Shown: piece after piece, positions 1 through 6,729 of the stretch
Layout of the letters: each line of letters opens with the position of its first letter
Numbering within the stretch: position 1 is the stretch's first letter
Assembly: GCA_016926695.1 (NCBI GenBank)
Contig: JAFGOB010000174.1
Location: forward strand, 1-16,350
Source of the DNA: Dehalococcoidales bacterium
GTDB lineage: Bacteria > Chloroflexota > Dehalococcoidia > Dehalococcoidales > UBA3254
Length of the DNA: 16,350 nucleotides
Reading direction: 5' to 3'
Translations under genes and position numbers: made by a program
The notes under the pieces: model-generated
Told to the model about the DNA's origin: nothing
What the model saw: the letters and a program-made list of their open reading frames with translations, nothing else
The model's database searches: none

Positions 1-349
1 CCGCAGTTCCGGGAATACCATCCGATCAAGTCATCTTTTTGAACTGCCTACACGGTCACTAACCCCAAACTGGATACGGTCATAGAGAGCGAGCGTCAAC
101 AATTAGCCATTTGTGGTAAATTGAAAACCTGGAATGATTGTTTGAGTTGAGTTAGATTGAAGCTAAAATCCAGTTTGCAGTTGAGGAACAGGTCCAGTAA
201 GGGGAGCAAGTAAGATTTTTCCCTCTTGATCGACTCATTCAATAGAGTTGTTTATGAGACACTACACTGGGAAATATGGCATTATGGTATTATCAGAAGT
301 CCCGTCGTGCTACGGGATTGGTTTGATAATATCCTGGAGGCTTAATGTT
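1..349. other. left-edge region without a clear gene
   Basis: No convincing complete gene was found. Plus frame 1 is open from the window edge to a TGA at 40-42 (last residues REYHPIKSSF), so this may be the tail of a gene lying to the left, but 13 codons cannot prove it. All three minus frames are closed by position 50. A 6-bp hairpin (TCCCGT at 300-305, ACGGGA at 312-317) lies just before the small gene at 350. No clear promoter was found for that gene. Confidence 0.4.
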
Positions 350-502
350 ATGGCGAAAAAACTGAGGATAAGAATTGAAAATAGCGAAATCCGTCCGGCC
401 AGCGCGGTCACAGTTTTCGGTAGAATTGCCGGCGATATTTCCATGTTGAAAAAGATGACTTCAGGCGCCGCGATAACCATCGAAAAAAGTGCTGACGGAT
501 AA
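350..502 (+). CDS. small hypothetical protein (50 aa)
   Basis: This is a 50-residue open frame that I do not recognise. The ATG at 350 was chosen over an upstream in-frame ATG at 248 because GGAGG at 336-340 lies 9 nt before it, while 248 has no ribosome binding site. The product starts MAKKLRIRIENSE and is basic at the N-terminus, with alternating hydrophobic residues (RIRIE, AVTVFG, AAITIEK) that suggest a small beta-rich fold. It has no signal peptide, membrane segment or cysteine. A faint resemblance to the start of bacterial beta-solenoid adhesin-like domains (LiaX/YvlB type) was considered but is not supportable. It stands alone, convergent with the thioesterase gene that ends at 563. 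It is probably real because of the ribosome binding site, but its function is unknown. Confidence 0.5.
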   Translation: MAKKLRIRIENSEIRPASAVTVFGRIAGDISMLKKMTSGAAITIEKSADG

Positions 503-562
503 CTGCTATTGACGACTGCTGTCGAGAACAACCAGATACTACCGTTTTGGACGTGGTGATGG

Positions 563-979
563 TTACTTTACTATATACATCAGGGCTTTAGCCTCTGCCA
601 CGACCGAGTTGTCCTGCCTGTTCATTTTGGCTTCTACTTCCACGGTGCGGCTGGTCCTTTTGGTGACCTGAGCATCAACAATCAGCGGTTCACCGATGCG
701 GGCCATGCTTTTCAGCCTGATTTCAATGCTGGCTGTTACAGCCCAGATACCCTGGCTGTAAACAGCTTTACCGATGCATTCGTCCAGGGCGGTCATCAGG
801 GCTCCACCATGAACATGTCCGGGCCATCCCTGGTGAAATTCTTCAGGCAGGAATTCCACTTTAATTTTTTCACCGTCATTGATAGTCTTGATTTTCAGGC
901 CGTGGGGATTATCCCTGCCGCAGCCGAAACACATTGGATTATCTTGTAAAATTTCCAGCTTGAGTTCGGGTATTTCCAT
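563..979 (-). CDS. PaaI-family hotdog-fold thioesterase
   Basis: Predicted cytosolic acyl-CoA thioesterase of the PaaI/YbgC-like hotdog superfamily, 138 aa, the usual length for a single hotdog domain. The N-terminus carries the cysteine pair and following stretch MCFGCGRDNPHGLKIK (residues 16-31), common in this subgroup. The active-site helix reads HVHGGALMTALDECIG (55-70), with the His-Gly-Gly turn at 57-59 and acidic Asp66/Glu67 in the catalytic position. The remaining strands (AVTASIEIRLKSMARIGEPL) fit the family. The start is fixed by GGAGG five nt upstream of the ATG. It lies 81 nt downstream of the DnaJ-C gene on the same strand and may be co-transcribed with it. The acyl-CoA substrate cannot be read from the sequence; an aromatic or branched-acid substrate is common in the family. 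Confidence 0.85.
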   Translation of the reverse strand: MEIPELKLEILQDNPMCFGCGRDNPHGLKIKTINDGEKIKVEFLPEEFHQGWPGHVHGGALMTALDECIGKAVYSQGIWAVTASIEIRLKSMARIGEPLIVDAQVTKRTSRTVEVEAKMNRQDNSVVAEAKALMYIVK

Positions 980-1060
980 GTTTACCTCCGGATATTGGTT
1001 GGGTTCAGCCGGTCGCCTTCACAGAAAAAGCACAATATTGGTAATACTTTTCTCTGTTAT

Positions 1061-1393
1061 TCATCTCCTCAACCATGAGAGCCAGCGATACCGGAGTGTT
1101 AGCGGCGTCCTGATATCGATGTACAGGTACAAATCGCCTTTCTTGCCGCGGATGATTTTCCCCATACCTCGCAGTCTAATGCGCATACCCTGCCTCATAT
1201 AGGGTGGAATCTTGACTAGCAGCCGCTTCCTCTTCAATCCCTGCCAGCAGGTAATAATTCTCGAACACCCCACTTCAGCTTGCAGCGGCGAGACCTTGAT
1301 TTTCCGGTAAACGTCCGGGTTGTCCGCTCCGGAAGAACCAGGCCTTTTGATAACACTTGTAATCCAGCCCGACGGCCGTTTTCCAACATTCAT
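1061..1393 (-). CDS. free-standing DnaJ C-terminal domain protein
   Basis: A 110-aa protein resembling one peptide-binding beta domain of the Hsp40 co-chaperone DnaJ/CbpA. Diagnostic stretches are DVYRKIKVSPLQAEVGC (27-43), KIPPYMRQGMRIRLRGMGK (61-79) and GKKGDLYLYIDI (83-94), which match the conserved order beta strand, K/R-rich I-P-P-G turn, RLRGxG, then GDLYV. There is no J domain (no HPD motif), no Gly/Phe linker and no zinc finger, and no reading frame upstream on this strand could supply them, so it cannot by itself stimulate DnaK through a J domain. The ATG has GGAG about 10 nt upstream. The short N-terminus (MNVGKRPSG) and the tail RYRWLSWLRR look unusual for the family, so a decayed or truncated copy is possible. 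It is followed by the thioesterase gene. Confidence 0.65.
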   Translation of the reverse strand: MNVGKRPSGWITSVIKRPGSSGADNPDVYRKIKVSPLQAEVGCSRIITCWQGLKRKRLLVKIPPYMRQGMRIRLRGMGKIIRGKKGDLYLYIDIRTPLTLRYRWLSWLRR

Positions 1394-1427
1394 CTATCTC
1401 TTCTCCACTATTCCGTTATCTTCCGAT

Positions 1428-1456
1428 ATATTGGCGCTATAAAGTGCTTTTGTCAA
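1428..1456 (-). promoter_or_regulatory. possible sigma-70 promoter for the DnaJ-C gene
   Basis: On the minus strand a perfect TTGACA (1456-1451) is followed after 17 nt by CAATAT (1433-1428), a poor -10. It lies about 35 bp upstream of the DnaJ-C ATG. The perfect -35 and the position argue for it; the weak -10 argues against. Confidence 0.35.
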
Positions 1457-1652
1457 GAGTTTTGGAGGTTCTGTTATTCATAGACTAAAAGCGGACCGTT
1501 CATAGCCAGTACCCCGGAGATCAACGAGTAACGCCCGGAACGGATACATAAGCGGTTTACCTGTGGACAGTAAGGAGTTTTGGTCCGGTGGTATTGCCTG
1601 GGGGCGATCAAGTATGCACAAGGCTGAGCAGGCTATGACCGGGCAGGACCGT

Positions 1653-1666
1653 CCGGCGCTAGCCGG
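1653..1666. repeat. GC-rich hairpin overlapping the tautomerase stop
   Basis: CCGGC (1653-1657) and GCCGG (1662-1666) form a 5-bp stem around the tautomerase stop codon (1659-1661). No T-tract follows in the direction of transcription, so it is a possible 3' structure rather than a standard terminator. Confidence 0.3.
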
Positions 1667-1865
1667 GCGGCGAGAAGTCTTTCAGTTTTTCCGAAGCAGG
1701 TTCACCGCCCACGCCCCAGTGCGTTTTGGGAATCTCGTAGACAATCACTTCTATTGCCTGCTGCGGTACCCCTAAATCCGCAATGACTTTGGTAATTCCC
1801 CGGATCATTGTTTTAACCTGTTCTTGGCCGACACCCTCCCAGAAATCTACGCGAACGACAGGCAT
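1659..1865 (-). CDS. 4-oxalocrotonate tautomerase-family protein
   Basis: A 68-aa small tautomerase-superfamily protein, the standard length for the 4-OT group. After removal of Met1 the N-terminus is Pro (MPVVRVDFWEG), the catalytic general base of the family. The helix GQEQVKTMIRGITKVIADLG is followed by the second strand AIEVIVYEIPKTHWGVGG, whose KxxWGVGG ending is typical. Members isomerise enol/keto compounds such as 2-hydroxymuconate, and homologues also act in dehalogenation; the substrate here is unknown. The start is supported by TGGAGG upstream and by Pro2. It is flanked by intergenic DNA on both sides and has its own promoter, so it looks monocistronic. Confidence 0.85.
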   Translation of the reverse strand: MPVVRVDFWEGVGQEQVKTMIRGITKVIADLGVPQQAIEVIVYEIPKTHWGVGGEPASEKLKDFSPPG

Positions 1866-1890
1866 GTTTAACCTCCATTTAAGTTAATCT

Positions 1891-1919
1891 ATTATGACTA
1901 TTGCTAAATATATCTGCAA
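1891..1919 (-). promoter_or_regulatory. sigma-70-type promoter for the tautomerase gene
   Basis: On the minus strand TTGCAG (1919-1914) and CATAAT (1896-1891) are separated by exactly 17 nt. Expected transcription start is near 1884, about 20 nt before the ATG, with the ribosome binding site in between. Confidence 0.55.
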
Positions 1920-2042
1920 ATAAAAACCAAGTCAATGCGGACCGGAGAACATACCTGACCGGTCTGAGGGTTTTATGCGGATAGACCGTTAATGATTCAT
2001 AGCCGGATGTTGCTCTAATAATCCTTCTCCCCGGTTATGCTT

Positions 2043-2459
2043 TTACTCGCCTATTATCTGGACCACAATCTCTCTTTCCCGGGAGCGGTTATCGAAGTCC
2101 ACCAGGATGATTTGCTGCCAGGTACCCAGGGTAAGTCTCCGCTCTACCAGTGGAATGGTTAAAGAAGACCCCAGGAGAGAAGCCCGGACGTGGGCATATC
2201 CGTTGCCGTCATGCCAGCGCTCGTTGTGCTCGTAACGGATATTTTGAGGAGCAAGACGCTCCCACATGGCCTGGAAATCGGCAATCAATCCGCTCTCGTA
2301 CTCAATCGTCGTTAATCCTGCCGTTGAGCCGACTACGAAGACAGTGATCGTACCGTTTTTAAGGCCTGTATTCTCTACCTCGCCGTTTACCTGTCCTGTG
2401 ATATCGATAATATCCCCGTGTCCCCTGGTTGAGACGTGAATGGTCTTATTGATTATCAT
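2043..2459 (-). CDS. YjbQ/UPF0047 family protein
   Basis: A 138-aa protein of the YjbQ/UPF0047 family, annotated elsewhere as secondary thiamine-phosphate synthase from complementation in E. coli; the native role is not settled. Visible family blocks are NGTITVFVVGSTAGLTTIEYE (residues 36-56), HNERWHDGNGYAHVRASLLG and VERRLTLGTWQQIILVDFD, followed by a C-terminal strand REREIVVQIIGE. The family's usual His-Thr-Thr at the first block is Gly-Ser-Thr here, a variant I associate with archaeal and some anaerobe members; the second-block histidines are kept. The length is normal. The ATG is preceded by CGGAGTG. It stands alone, facing away from the HAD gene. Confidence 0.85.
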   Translation of the reverse strand: MIINKTIHVSTRGHGDIIDITGQVNGEVENTGLKNGTITVFVVGSTAGLTTIEYESGLIADFQAMWERLAPQNIRYEHNERWHDGNGYAHVRASLLGSSLTIPLVERRLTLGTWQQIILVDFDNRSREREIVVQIIGE

Positions 2460-2850
2460 AATTCACTCCGTGCTTTTATTTTTTTCATCATCTCCCGATT
2501 ACTATAACACAGGAACAAAATTACTTTCTCTGTATAACGAAGACCGGAATATGAGTAACGGCTGTCCGGTGGCTGAAATGCTGGATACCGACCACTTCTC
2601 TTTCCCCCAGCCTCCAGATGCTTCGTCGTCCGACAGGAATCAAGGCGTATCGGACTCCTCCAGCATGACAATGATTTTTTTCCATCGCAGTGCTGGCTGT
2701 GGTCAGGAATGGACTGTTTTCATATATCGCCGGCAACATGCGGTTTTCCCATTGTCAGGCTGGAGTAATATAATAGGCATATAAGTAATAGTATAAGTGT
2801 CCGCTGTATCCTGACGGCAGGCGACAGAAAACGGGGGTATATGAGTTCAA
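2460..2850. other. 391-bp divergent intergenic region
   Basis: Sits between the leftward YjbQ gene and the rightward HAD gene. Several short open frames exist on both strands, but none has a ribosome binding site with a recognisable product. The left end carries a candidate extended -10 for yjbQ on the minus strand (TG-T-TATAGT, 2509-2501), and the right end a candidate promoter for the HAD gene. The middle (about 2540-2740) holds nothing I can name. Confidence 0.5.
2746..2774 (+). promoter_or_regulatory. possible promoter for the HAD gene
   Basis: A perfect TATAAT (2769-2774) with TTCCCA (2746-2751, 4 of 6 consensus bases) 17 nt upstream. Expected start near 2781, about 70 nt before the ATG at 2851. 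The -35 is weak. Confidence 0.4.
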
Positions 2851-3486
2851 ATGAGTGAAATCAAGGTTATTTCTTTCGACCTGGAGGGCACGCTGACCAC
2901 ACTGGACTTCAGCCATTTTGTCTGGTATGAAGGGATTCCCCTTTTATATTCAAAGCGTCACGGGGTGGGTTTCGATGAAGCGAGGACTATCATCGAAAGC
3001 CGCTATCAGGAAGTGGGAGACAGGCGGATAAATTGGTATGATATCAGGTACTGGTTCGACCGTTTCAAAATAGAGGGATATGAAAAAGTTCTCGATCGAT
3101 ATGCGCACAGGGTGGCGTTTTATGCGGACGTTGTCCCGGCTTTAAGCGCCCTGCAAAACAGGTACAGGCTGATTGTATCAACCAATTCATCCCGTGAATT
3201 CATTCCGTATTTGCTGAATGGAATTGAACGGCATTTTTCAAAGGTGTTCTCTTCGGTATCGGATTTCAACCTCATCAAGTGTCCGCAGTTCTATGAAAAA
3301 TTGAGCCGGGCAATGGGCGTAGAGGTCCATGAGATAGCTCATGTCGGTGACAGTTGGGAGTTTGATGTGGTCGCTTCGCGGGCCGCTGGCCTGAAGGCTT
3401 TCTATCTGGACAGGTCTCAGGATGCAGATCTGCATAATGCGTTGCCGGACCTCAGGGACCTGGACACAAAGCTGAACGGGGATTAA
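2851..3486 (+). CDS. HAD-superfamily hydrolase-like protein with DxE motif I
   Basis: A 211-aa haloacid dehalogenase-like hydrolase, probably a cytosolic phosphatase. Motif I is ISFDLEGTLT, with nucleophile Asp10 but Glu12 where most phosphatases have the second Asp. A helical cap follows (about residues 17-90). Motif II is LIVSTNSS (Ser110/Thr111), motif III the lysine in LIKCPQFYE (Lys143), and motif IV HVGDSWEFDV (Asp167, Asp172). Length and order fit subfamily I with a C1-type cap. The ATG at 2851 follows GGGGG at 2833-2837 at a rather long 13-nt spacing; a five-codon frame (ATG 2841) overlaps the start and could affect translation. The phosphate substrate is unknown. The Glu may slow turnover or alter the substrate range. 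Confidence 0.8.
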   Translation: MSEIKVISFDLEGTLTTLDFSHFVWYEGIPLLYSKRHGVGFDEARTIIESRYQEVGDRRINWYDIRYWFDRFKIEGYEKVLDRYAHRVAFYADVVPALSALQNRYRLIVSTNSSREFIPYLLNGIERHFSKVFSSVSDFNLIKCPQFYEKLSRAMGVEVHEIAHVGDSWEFDVVASRAAGLKAFYLDRSQDADLHNALPDLRDLDTKLNGD

Positions 3487-3504
3487 AAGGCAAAATTAAG
3501 ATAA

Positions 3505-3522
3505 CCCGCTTCCGGAAACGGG
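3505..3522 (+). terminator. weak hairpin after the HAD gene
   Basis: CCCG (3505-3508) and CGGG (3519-3522) close a short stem containing TT/AA pairs around CCGG. Only ATATTTC follows, so termination would be weak. It lies 19 nt after the HAD stop. Confidence 0.25.
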
Positions 3523-3645
3523 ATATTTCAAGTATATTAAGCGGGTAACCTATCCGCCGGGGAAATTTCCGCAGGGAAGGAAGTTCCCGTGAGGTATTCC
3601 CGTGAGCAGTGATTCCAGTGGACCGAATATGGGGAGGAGGAGATT

Positions 3646-5037
3646 ATGAGTAGTTACACCGAAGGCGCGTTCCTGGGCAGGATGATCGCCAATATCCTGG
3701 ATACGCAATACGAGAATTTTACTCCGGCTGTGATAGATCATGCTAAAAAGCGTATCATCGACTCGCTGGGATGCCTGATATGCGGGGCCAATGACACGGG
3801 CAACTCGGAGCTGCTGGAGATAGTCCGTGGTTGGGGAGGCAGCCCTGAAGCTACCATCCTGGTACATGGAGACAAAGTGCCGGCGGGCACCGCCGCCATG
3901 GTCAACTGCATCATCTGCCGCTCTTTTGATTTTGAGCCGGTGAGCCCTGTTATAGAAGGTCGAAGCACTGCGGGGCACATCAGCGGTACCACTGTAATGA
4001 CGGCCCTGACCGTGGGAGAGGTGGCGGATATCAGTGGAAAAGAGTTGATTACCGCGCTGCTGGTGGGCGATGATATGGCTGCCAGGATACTGCTGGCCGG
4101 CAAGGGCTCGGGCGCAGGACGGGGGCGTGACCGCGTCGGCCAGATCAACTCCTTCGGGGCTGTCGCTATCGCGGGAAGAATCATGAAACTGAAACACGAG
4201 CAAATGAGAAATGCCTTCGGACTGATAGTGAACCATCTGGGAGGCACCCAGCAGATGATTCTGGATACGGCCACAGGCTTCAAGCTTTCCCAGGGAACGG
4301 CGGCCAGGGACGCTGTTTTCTGCGTGCAACTGGCCCGCTCCGGATGGACAGGCGTCAGTGATGCCCTCATGGCTGAGGGTGGTTACTATAACCTGTTTAC
4401 CGACGGCATCGGCGATGCGCAGGTACTGGTCAGGGACCTGGGCCGGAATTACTACAGCGACGGCACCTTCAAGCCCTACCCCTGCTGCCGAATAAACCAC
4501 GCGGCTATTGACTGCATTCTGGCAATGAAAAGGGAGCATGATATAGAGGCTTCAGATATCAAAGAGATTGTTTTATATGTATCCCGGGGGGCTTTGAAAG
4601 ATGTGCTCGGCCAGCCGTTTAAAGTCGGGGATTTCCCGCACGCCGGCGCCGGCTTCAGCCTCCAGTACAACGTGGCCAGCGTATTCCTCAGGGGGAGTTC
4701 GCGTCCGGAGCATTTTACCGAACAGGCCATACGGGACCCGCTGGTCGGCGATCTTATCTCCAGGATAAGGATGGCGGAGCTGACCGAGGGAAATATGGAG
4801 AGCGCCAGGATCAGGGCAATCATGCAGGACGGCCGGGAGTTTGAACAATTTACCGAAATCGCCAGGGGCGATCCCAGGAATCCCCTGCCCGCAGACGAGC
4901 TGAAAGCCAAATTTCGCACCAATATTGAGTTTTCCCGCACCATAACTATGGAAAACGCGGAGAAGGTCCTGGATATGGTAGAACACCTGGAAGAGCTCGA
5001 CAGCGTGAGGAAGCTGGTAAAGCTGCTGGTGGCCTGA
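3646..5037 (+). CDS. MmgE/PrpD family protein
   Basis: A 463-aa member of the MmgE/PrpD family, whose characterised members are 2-methylcitrate dehydratase, cis-aconitate decarboxylase and iminodisuccinate epimerase. It is near the usual length of about 450-480 aa. The N-terminal helical domain is typical: VIDHAKKRIIDSLGCLICGA (residues 26-45), then HGDKVPAGTAAMVNCII. The middle shows the family's FGAVAIAGRIMKLKHEQMRNAFG and the conserved FKPYPCCRINHAAID block, and the C-terminal domain runs from about 300. The start is decided by a long purine ribosome binding site (GGGGAGGAGGAG at 3631-3642). It is 159 nt downstream of the HAD gene and convergent with the P1 peptidase. No prpB/prpC-like genes are nearby, so a methylcitrate cycle is not indicated and the real substrate is unknown; many anaerobes carry several such paralogues. 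Confidence 0.9.
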   Translation: MSSYTEGAFLGRMIANILDTQYENFTPAVIDHAKKRIIDSLGCLICGANDTGNSELLEIVRGWGGSPEATILVHGDKVPAGTAAMVNCIICRSFDFEPVSPVIEGRSTAGHISGTTVMTALTVGEVADISGKELITALLVGDDMAARILLAGKGSGAGRGRDRVGQINSFGAVAIAGRIMKLKHEQMRNAFGLIVNHLGGTQQMILDTATGFKLSQGTAARDAVFCVQLARSGWTGVSDALMAEGGYYNLFTDGIGDAQVLVRDLGRNYYSDGTFKPYPCCRINHAAIDCILAMKREHDIEASDIKEIVLYVSRGALKDVLGQPFKVGDFPHAGAGFSLQYNVASVFLRGSSRPEHFTEQAIRDPLVGDLISRIRMAELTEGNMESARIRAIMQDGREFEQFTEIARGDPRNPLPADELKAKFRTNIEFSRTITMENAEKVLDMVEHLEELDSVRKLVKLLVA

Positions 5038-5150
5038 GGGTTATCAGCAACCGGGGTATCGCTGAAATTTTGACATAACGACCATATCAAAATCAAGTAT
5101 TCCGGTGAATGCGGTCAGGTTAATTTTATTGAAAATTCGATAGACGGCGA

Positions 5151-6116
5151 TCAACCTTTGTTTTTTACTATGTCGCTCCTGGCCGGGATCCCTTTCAGGC
5201 TGCGGGCTGCCATGACTGCCCTGATTATTGCTTCAGAAACGAGGTGGGCGGCTACCGCACCGATGATGTTTACATCGCATTGTTCCCGTCCGAGAGAAAG
5301 GGCGAAAAGGGTATCGCCGTCATACATGGTGTGACAGGGGTCGATAGTACGGGCCAGGCCGTCCTGGGCCATTTGCGCTACTTTGTTTATTTGCTCTTTA
5401 TTGAGACAGGCATTGGTAAAGACGGCTCCGATAGTAGTATTGGCAGGCGATTGGCTATGCCAGCCCAGCCCCTGCTTTTTCAGCAGCTCAACTGAATTGG
5501 CGAAGGTTTTCCCGTCAGGTTCCAGAGTCCCTGCCAGTATTTTTCCTGTTTCAGGATCGATAACATCTCCGACTGCGTTGACCGCCACGATAGCGTTTAC
5601 AATAACATTATTCCCGATCTCCTCGCCCGCCATGCCCAGGCCGCTTTTCGTCGATTGCTTCGTACCCAGGAGTTTCCCCACTGTTGCCCCGGTGCCTACC
5701 CCTACGCATCCTTCTTCCGTCGCGGTATTGCCGGCGTTGAGACAGGCCAGGTAGCCTTCTTCCGGGCCGGGCCTGACCCTGGCGCTGCCGATATCCAGGT
5801 CGTAGAGCACGGCTGCCGGGACAACAGGTACCCTGGCAGCGGAGGTCTCGTATCCGACGCCTCTTTCCTCAAGATAACGCATGACGCCCTCTACGGCGTT
5901 CAGGCCGTAGACGCTGCCTCCGCTCAGTACGATGGCATGAACTCTCTCCACCAGGTTCACCGGACGAAGAAGGTCGGTCTCCCTTGTCCCCGGCGCCGAG
6001 CCTCTGACATCAACCCCGCCTACAGCCCCCTCTTCACATAAAATCACGGTACAGCCTGTGGCTGCATCCAGGTCGGTATAATGCCCTATTCTTATTCCCG
6101 CGATCTGAGTTTTCAA
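5151..6116 (-). CDS. P1-family (DmpA/NylC-like) aminopeptidase/amidohydrolase
   Basis: A 321-aa N-terminal-nucleophile-type hydrolase of peptidase family P1, which includes the L-aminopeptidase/D-esterase DmpA, beta-aminopeptidases and nylon-oligomer hydrolase NylC. These proteins cut themselves once to expose the nucleophile. The predicted cut is Asn226/Thr227 in PANTTIGAVFTNA, with Thr227 as nucleophile, as in NylC-type members, rather than the Gly-Ser of DmpA. Other family blocks are GIRIGHYTD near the start, VLSGGSVYGLNAVEGV (63-78), GVGTGATVGKLLG (139-151) and GLGMAGEEIGNNVIVNAIVAVN. Length is normal. The start codon is TTG at 6116, preceded by GGGGGGTG; no ATG or GTG gives a better N-terminus because GIRIG is normally close to residue 10. 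No signal peptide, so cytosolic. The substrate (amide, short peptide or xenobiotic) cannot be read. Confidence 0.88.
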   Translation of the reverse strand: MKTQIAGIRIGHYTDLDAATGCTVILCEEGAVGGVDVRGSAPGTRETDLLRPVNLVERVHAIVLSGGSVYGLNAVEGVMRYLEERGVGYETSAARVPVVPAAVLYDLDIGSARVRPGPEEGYLACLNAGNTATEEGCVGVGTGATVGKLLGTKQSTKSGLGMAGEEIGNNVIVNAIVAVNAVGDVIDPETGKILAGTLEPDGKTFANSVELLKKQGLGWHSQSPANTTIGAVFTNACLNKEQINKVAQMAQDGLARTIDPCHTMYDGDTLFALSLGREQCDVNIIGAVAAHLVSEAIIRAVMAARSLKGIPARSDIVKNKG

Positions 6117-6152
6117 TTCCGCACCCCCCGGTCCTATTGTCGGACTACGCCG

Positions 6153-6161
6153 ATTATACCA
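6153..6161 (-). promoter_or_regulatory. extended -10 promoter for the P1 peptidase gene
   Basis: On the minus strand TG-G-TATAAT (6161-6153) is a perfect -10 with the TGn extension; no good -35 is visible. Expected start near 6146 gives a 30-nt leader to the TTG at 6116. Confidence 0.5.
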
Positions 6162-6181
6162 TACTCGACGGTCCCTTTATT

Positions 6182-6210
6182 TTGACGCCTGACAGTGTTT
6201 CTTATATACT
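6182..6210 (+). promoter_or_regulatory. sigma-70 promoter for the GYD-domain gene
   Basis: TTGACG (6182-6187) and TATACT (6205-6210), each 5 of 6 consensus bases, are separated by 17 nt. Start near 6217 gives a leader of about 43 nt containing the AAAGGAGG ribosome binding site. It is divergent from the P1 peptidase promoter, only about 20 bp away. Confidence 0.65.
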
Positions 6211-6259
6211 CGTAATACCAAATAAAGCCTTATACCAAATCGAAAAGGAGGAAAACATT

Positions 6260-6562
6260 ATGGCCGGTTATATAGTGTTTTTCGGTTTTACCGAGCAGGG
6301 CATAAAAAACATAAAGGACAGCCCGCAACGGGTCGAGGCTGCTAAACAGATTTTTGAGAACGTGGGAGCCAGAGTAAAGGATTTCTACCTGCTGATGGGT
6401 ATGGACCGTTATGATACCATGTTTATCGTAGAGTCACCCGATGATGAAACCGTGGCACGGGCTTCTCTTCAGGTCGGTTCGTTGGGAAACGTCCATATCA
6501 ACACCATTCGCGCTTTTAGTCAGGATGAGTTTAAAAACATAATATCGCGTCTAGAGACATAG
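6260..6562 (+). CDS. GYD-domain protein
   Basis: A 100-aa protein of the GYD domain family, small ferredoxin-like alpha/beta-barrel proteins without an assigned reaction. It starts MAGYIVFFGFTEQGIKNIKDSP, the family's typical first strand and helix, and has the signature LLMGMDRYDTMFIVESPDDE around residues 44-63 (normally a GxYD turn), then a helix and a last strand VHINTIRAF. The ATG at 6260 was chosen because AAAGGAGG lies just before it and the homologous part begins there; an upstream in-frame start at 6137 would lie ahead of the promoter. GYD genes often sit beside catabolic or redox genes, but nothing here shows its job. A hairpin covers its stop codon. Confidence 0.82.
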   Translation: MAGYIVFFGFTEQGIKNIKDSPQRVEAAKQIFENVGARVKDFYLLMGMDRYDTMFIVESPDDETVARASLQVGSLGNVHINTIRAFSQDEFKNIISRLET

Positions 6563-6567
6563 ACGCG
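6546..6567 (+). repeat. 8-bp hairpin across the GYD stop codon
   Basis: CGCGTCTA (6546-6553) and TAGACGCG (6560-6567) are perfect inverted repeats with a 6-nt loop; the TAG stop at 6560-6562 lies in the right arm. No T-run follows, so this may protect the mRNA end or act as a factor-dependent stop. Confidence 0.45.
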
Positions 6568-6589
6568 TCTGCAGAGAAGTACTGCGGTT

Positions 6590-6677
6590 ATGTTGCTTCC
6601 CGGCTGCCGGTGCGGTCATTGAAGGGACAATATCCATGGGGATATAATCAACGGTATCCCCGGACTATAAGCAACAT
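6590..6677 (+). repeat. nested inverted-repeat element upstream of the ene-reductase
   Basis: Outer arms ATGTTGCTT (6590-6598) and AAGCAACAT (6669-6677) are perfect 9-bp inverted repeats. Inside, two mutually exclusive hairpins share sequence: ATATCC/GGATAT (6630-6635 with 6640-6645, 4-nt loop) and GGGGATA/TATCCCC (6638-6644 with 6655-6661). A CCGG-CTG-CCGG repeat lies near the left arm. This could be a regulatory RNA leader or a protein-binding DNA palindrome. A promoter lies within it. Confidence 0.4.
6619..6648 (+). promoter_or_regulatory. promoter candidate for the ene-reductase gene
   Basis: TTGAAG (6619-6624) and a perfect TATAAT (6643-6648) separated by 18 nt. Start near 6655 leaves about 75 nt before the ATG at 6730. 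If correct, the left arms of the surrounding inverted repeats are not in the transcript and the repeats act as DNA. Confidence 0.5.
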
Positions 6678-6729
6678 CTGTTGACCGGGACCCGGGAGTA
6701 TAACGGAATAGCTGGTAAAGGAGGGGTCA

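Noticed and set aside
2440..2784. Short frames on both strands between yjbQ and the HAD gene
   Set aside because: No ribosome site, no recognisable product, and they overlap each other and the promoter region.
3550..4539. Long minus-strand open frame opposite the MmgE/PrpD gene (also 4476-5096 and 3738-4370)
   Set aside because: They lie antisense to a clear MmgE/PrpD gene, give low-complexity or unrecognisable products and have no ribosome sites.
6681..6704. TTGACC with TATAAC as a second ene-reductase promoter
   Set aside because: The spacer is only 12 nt.
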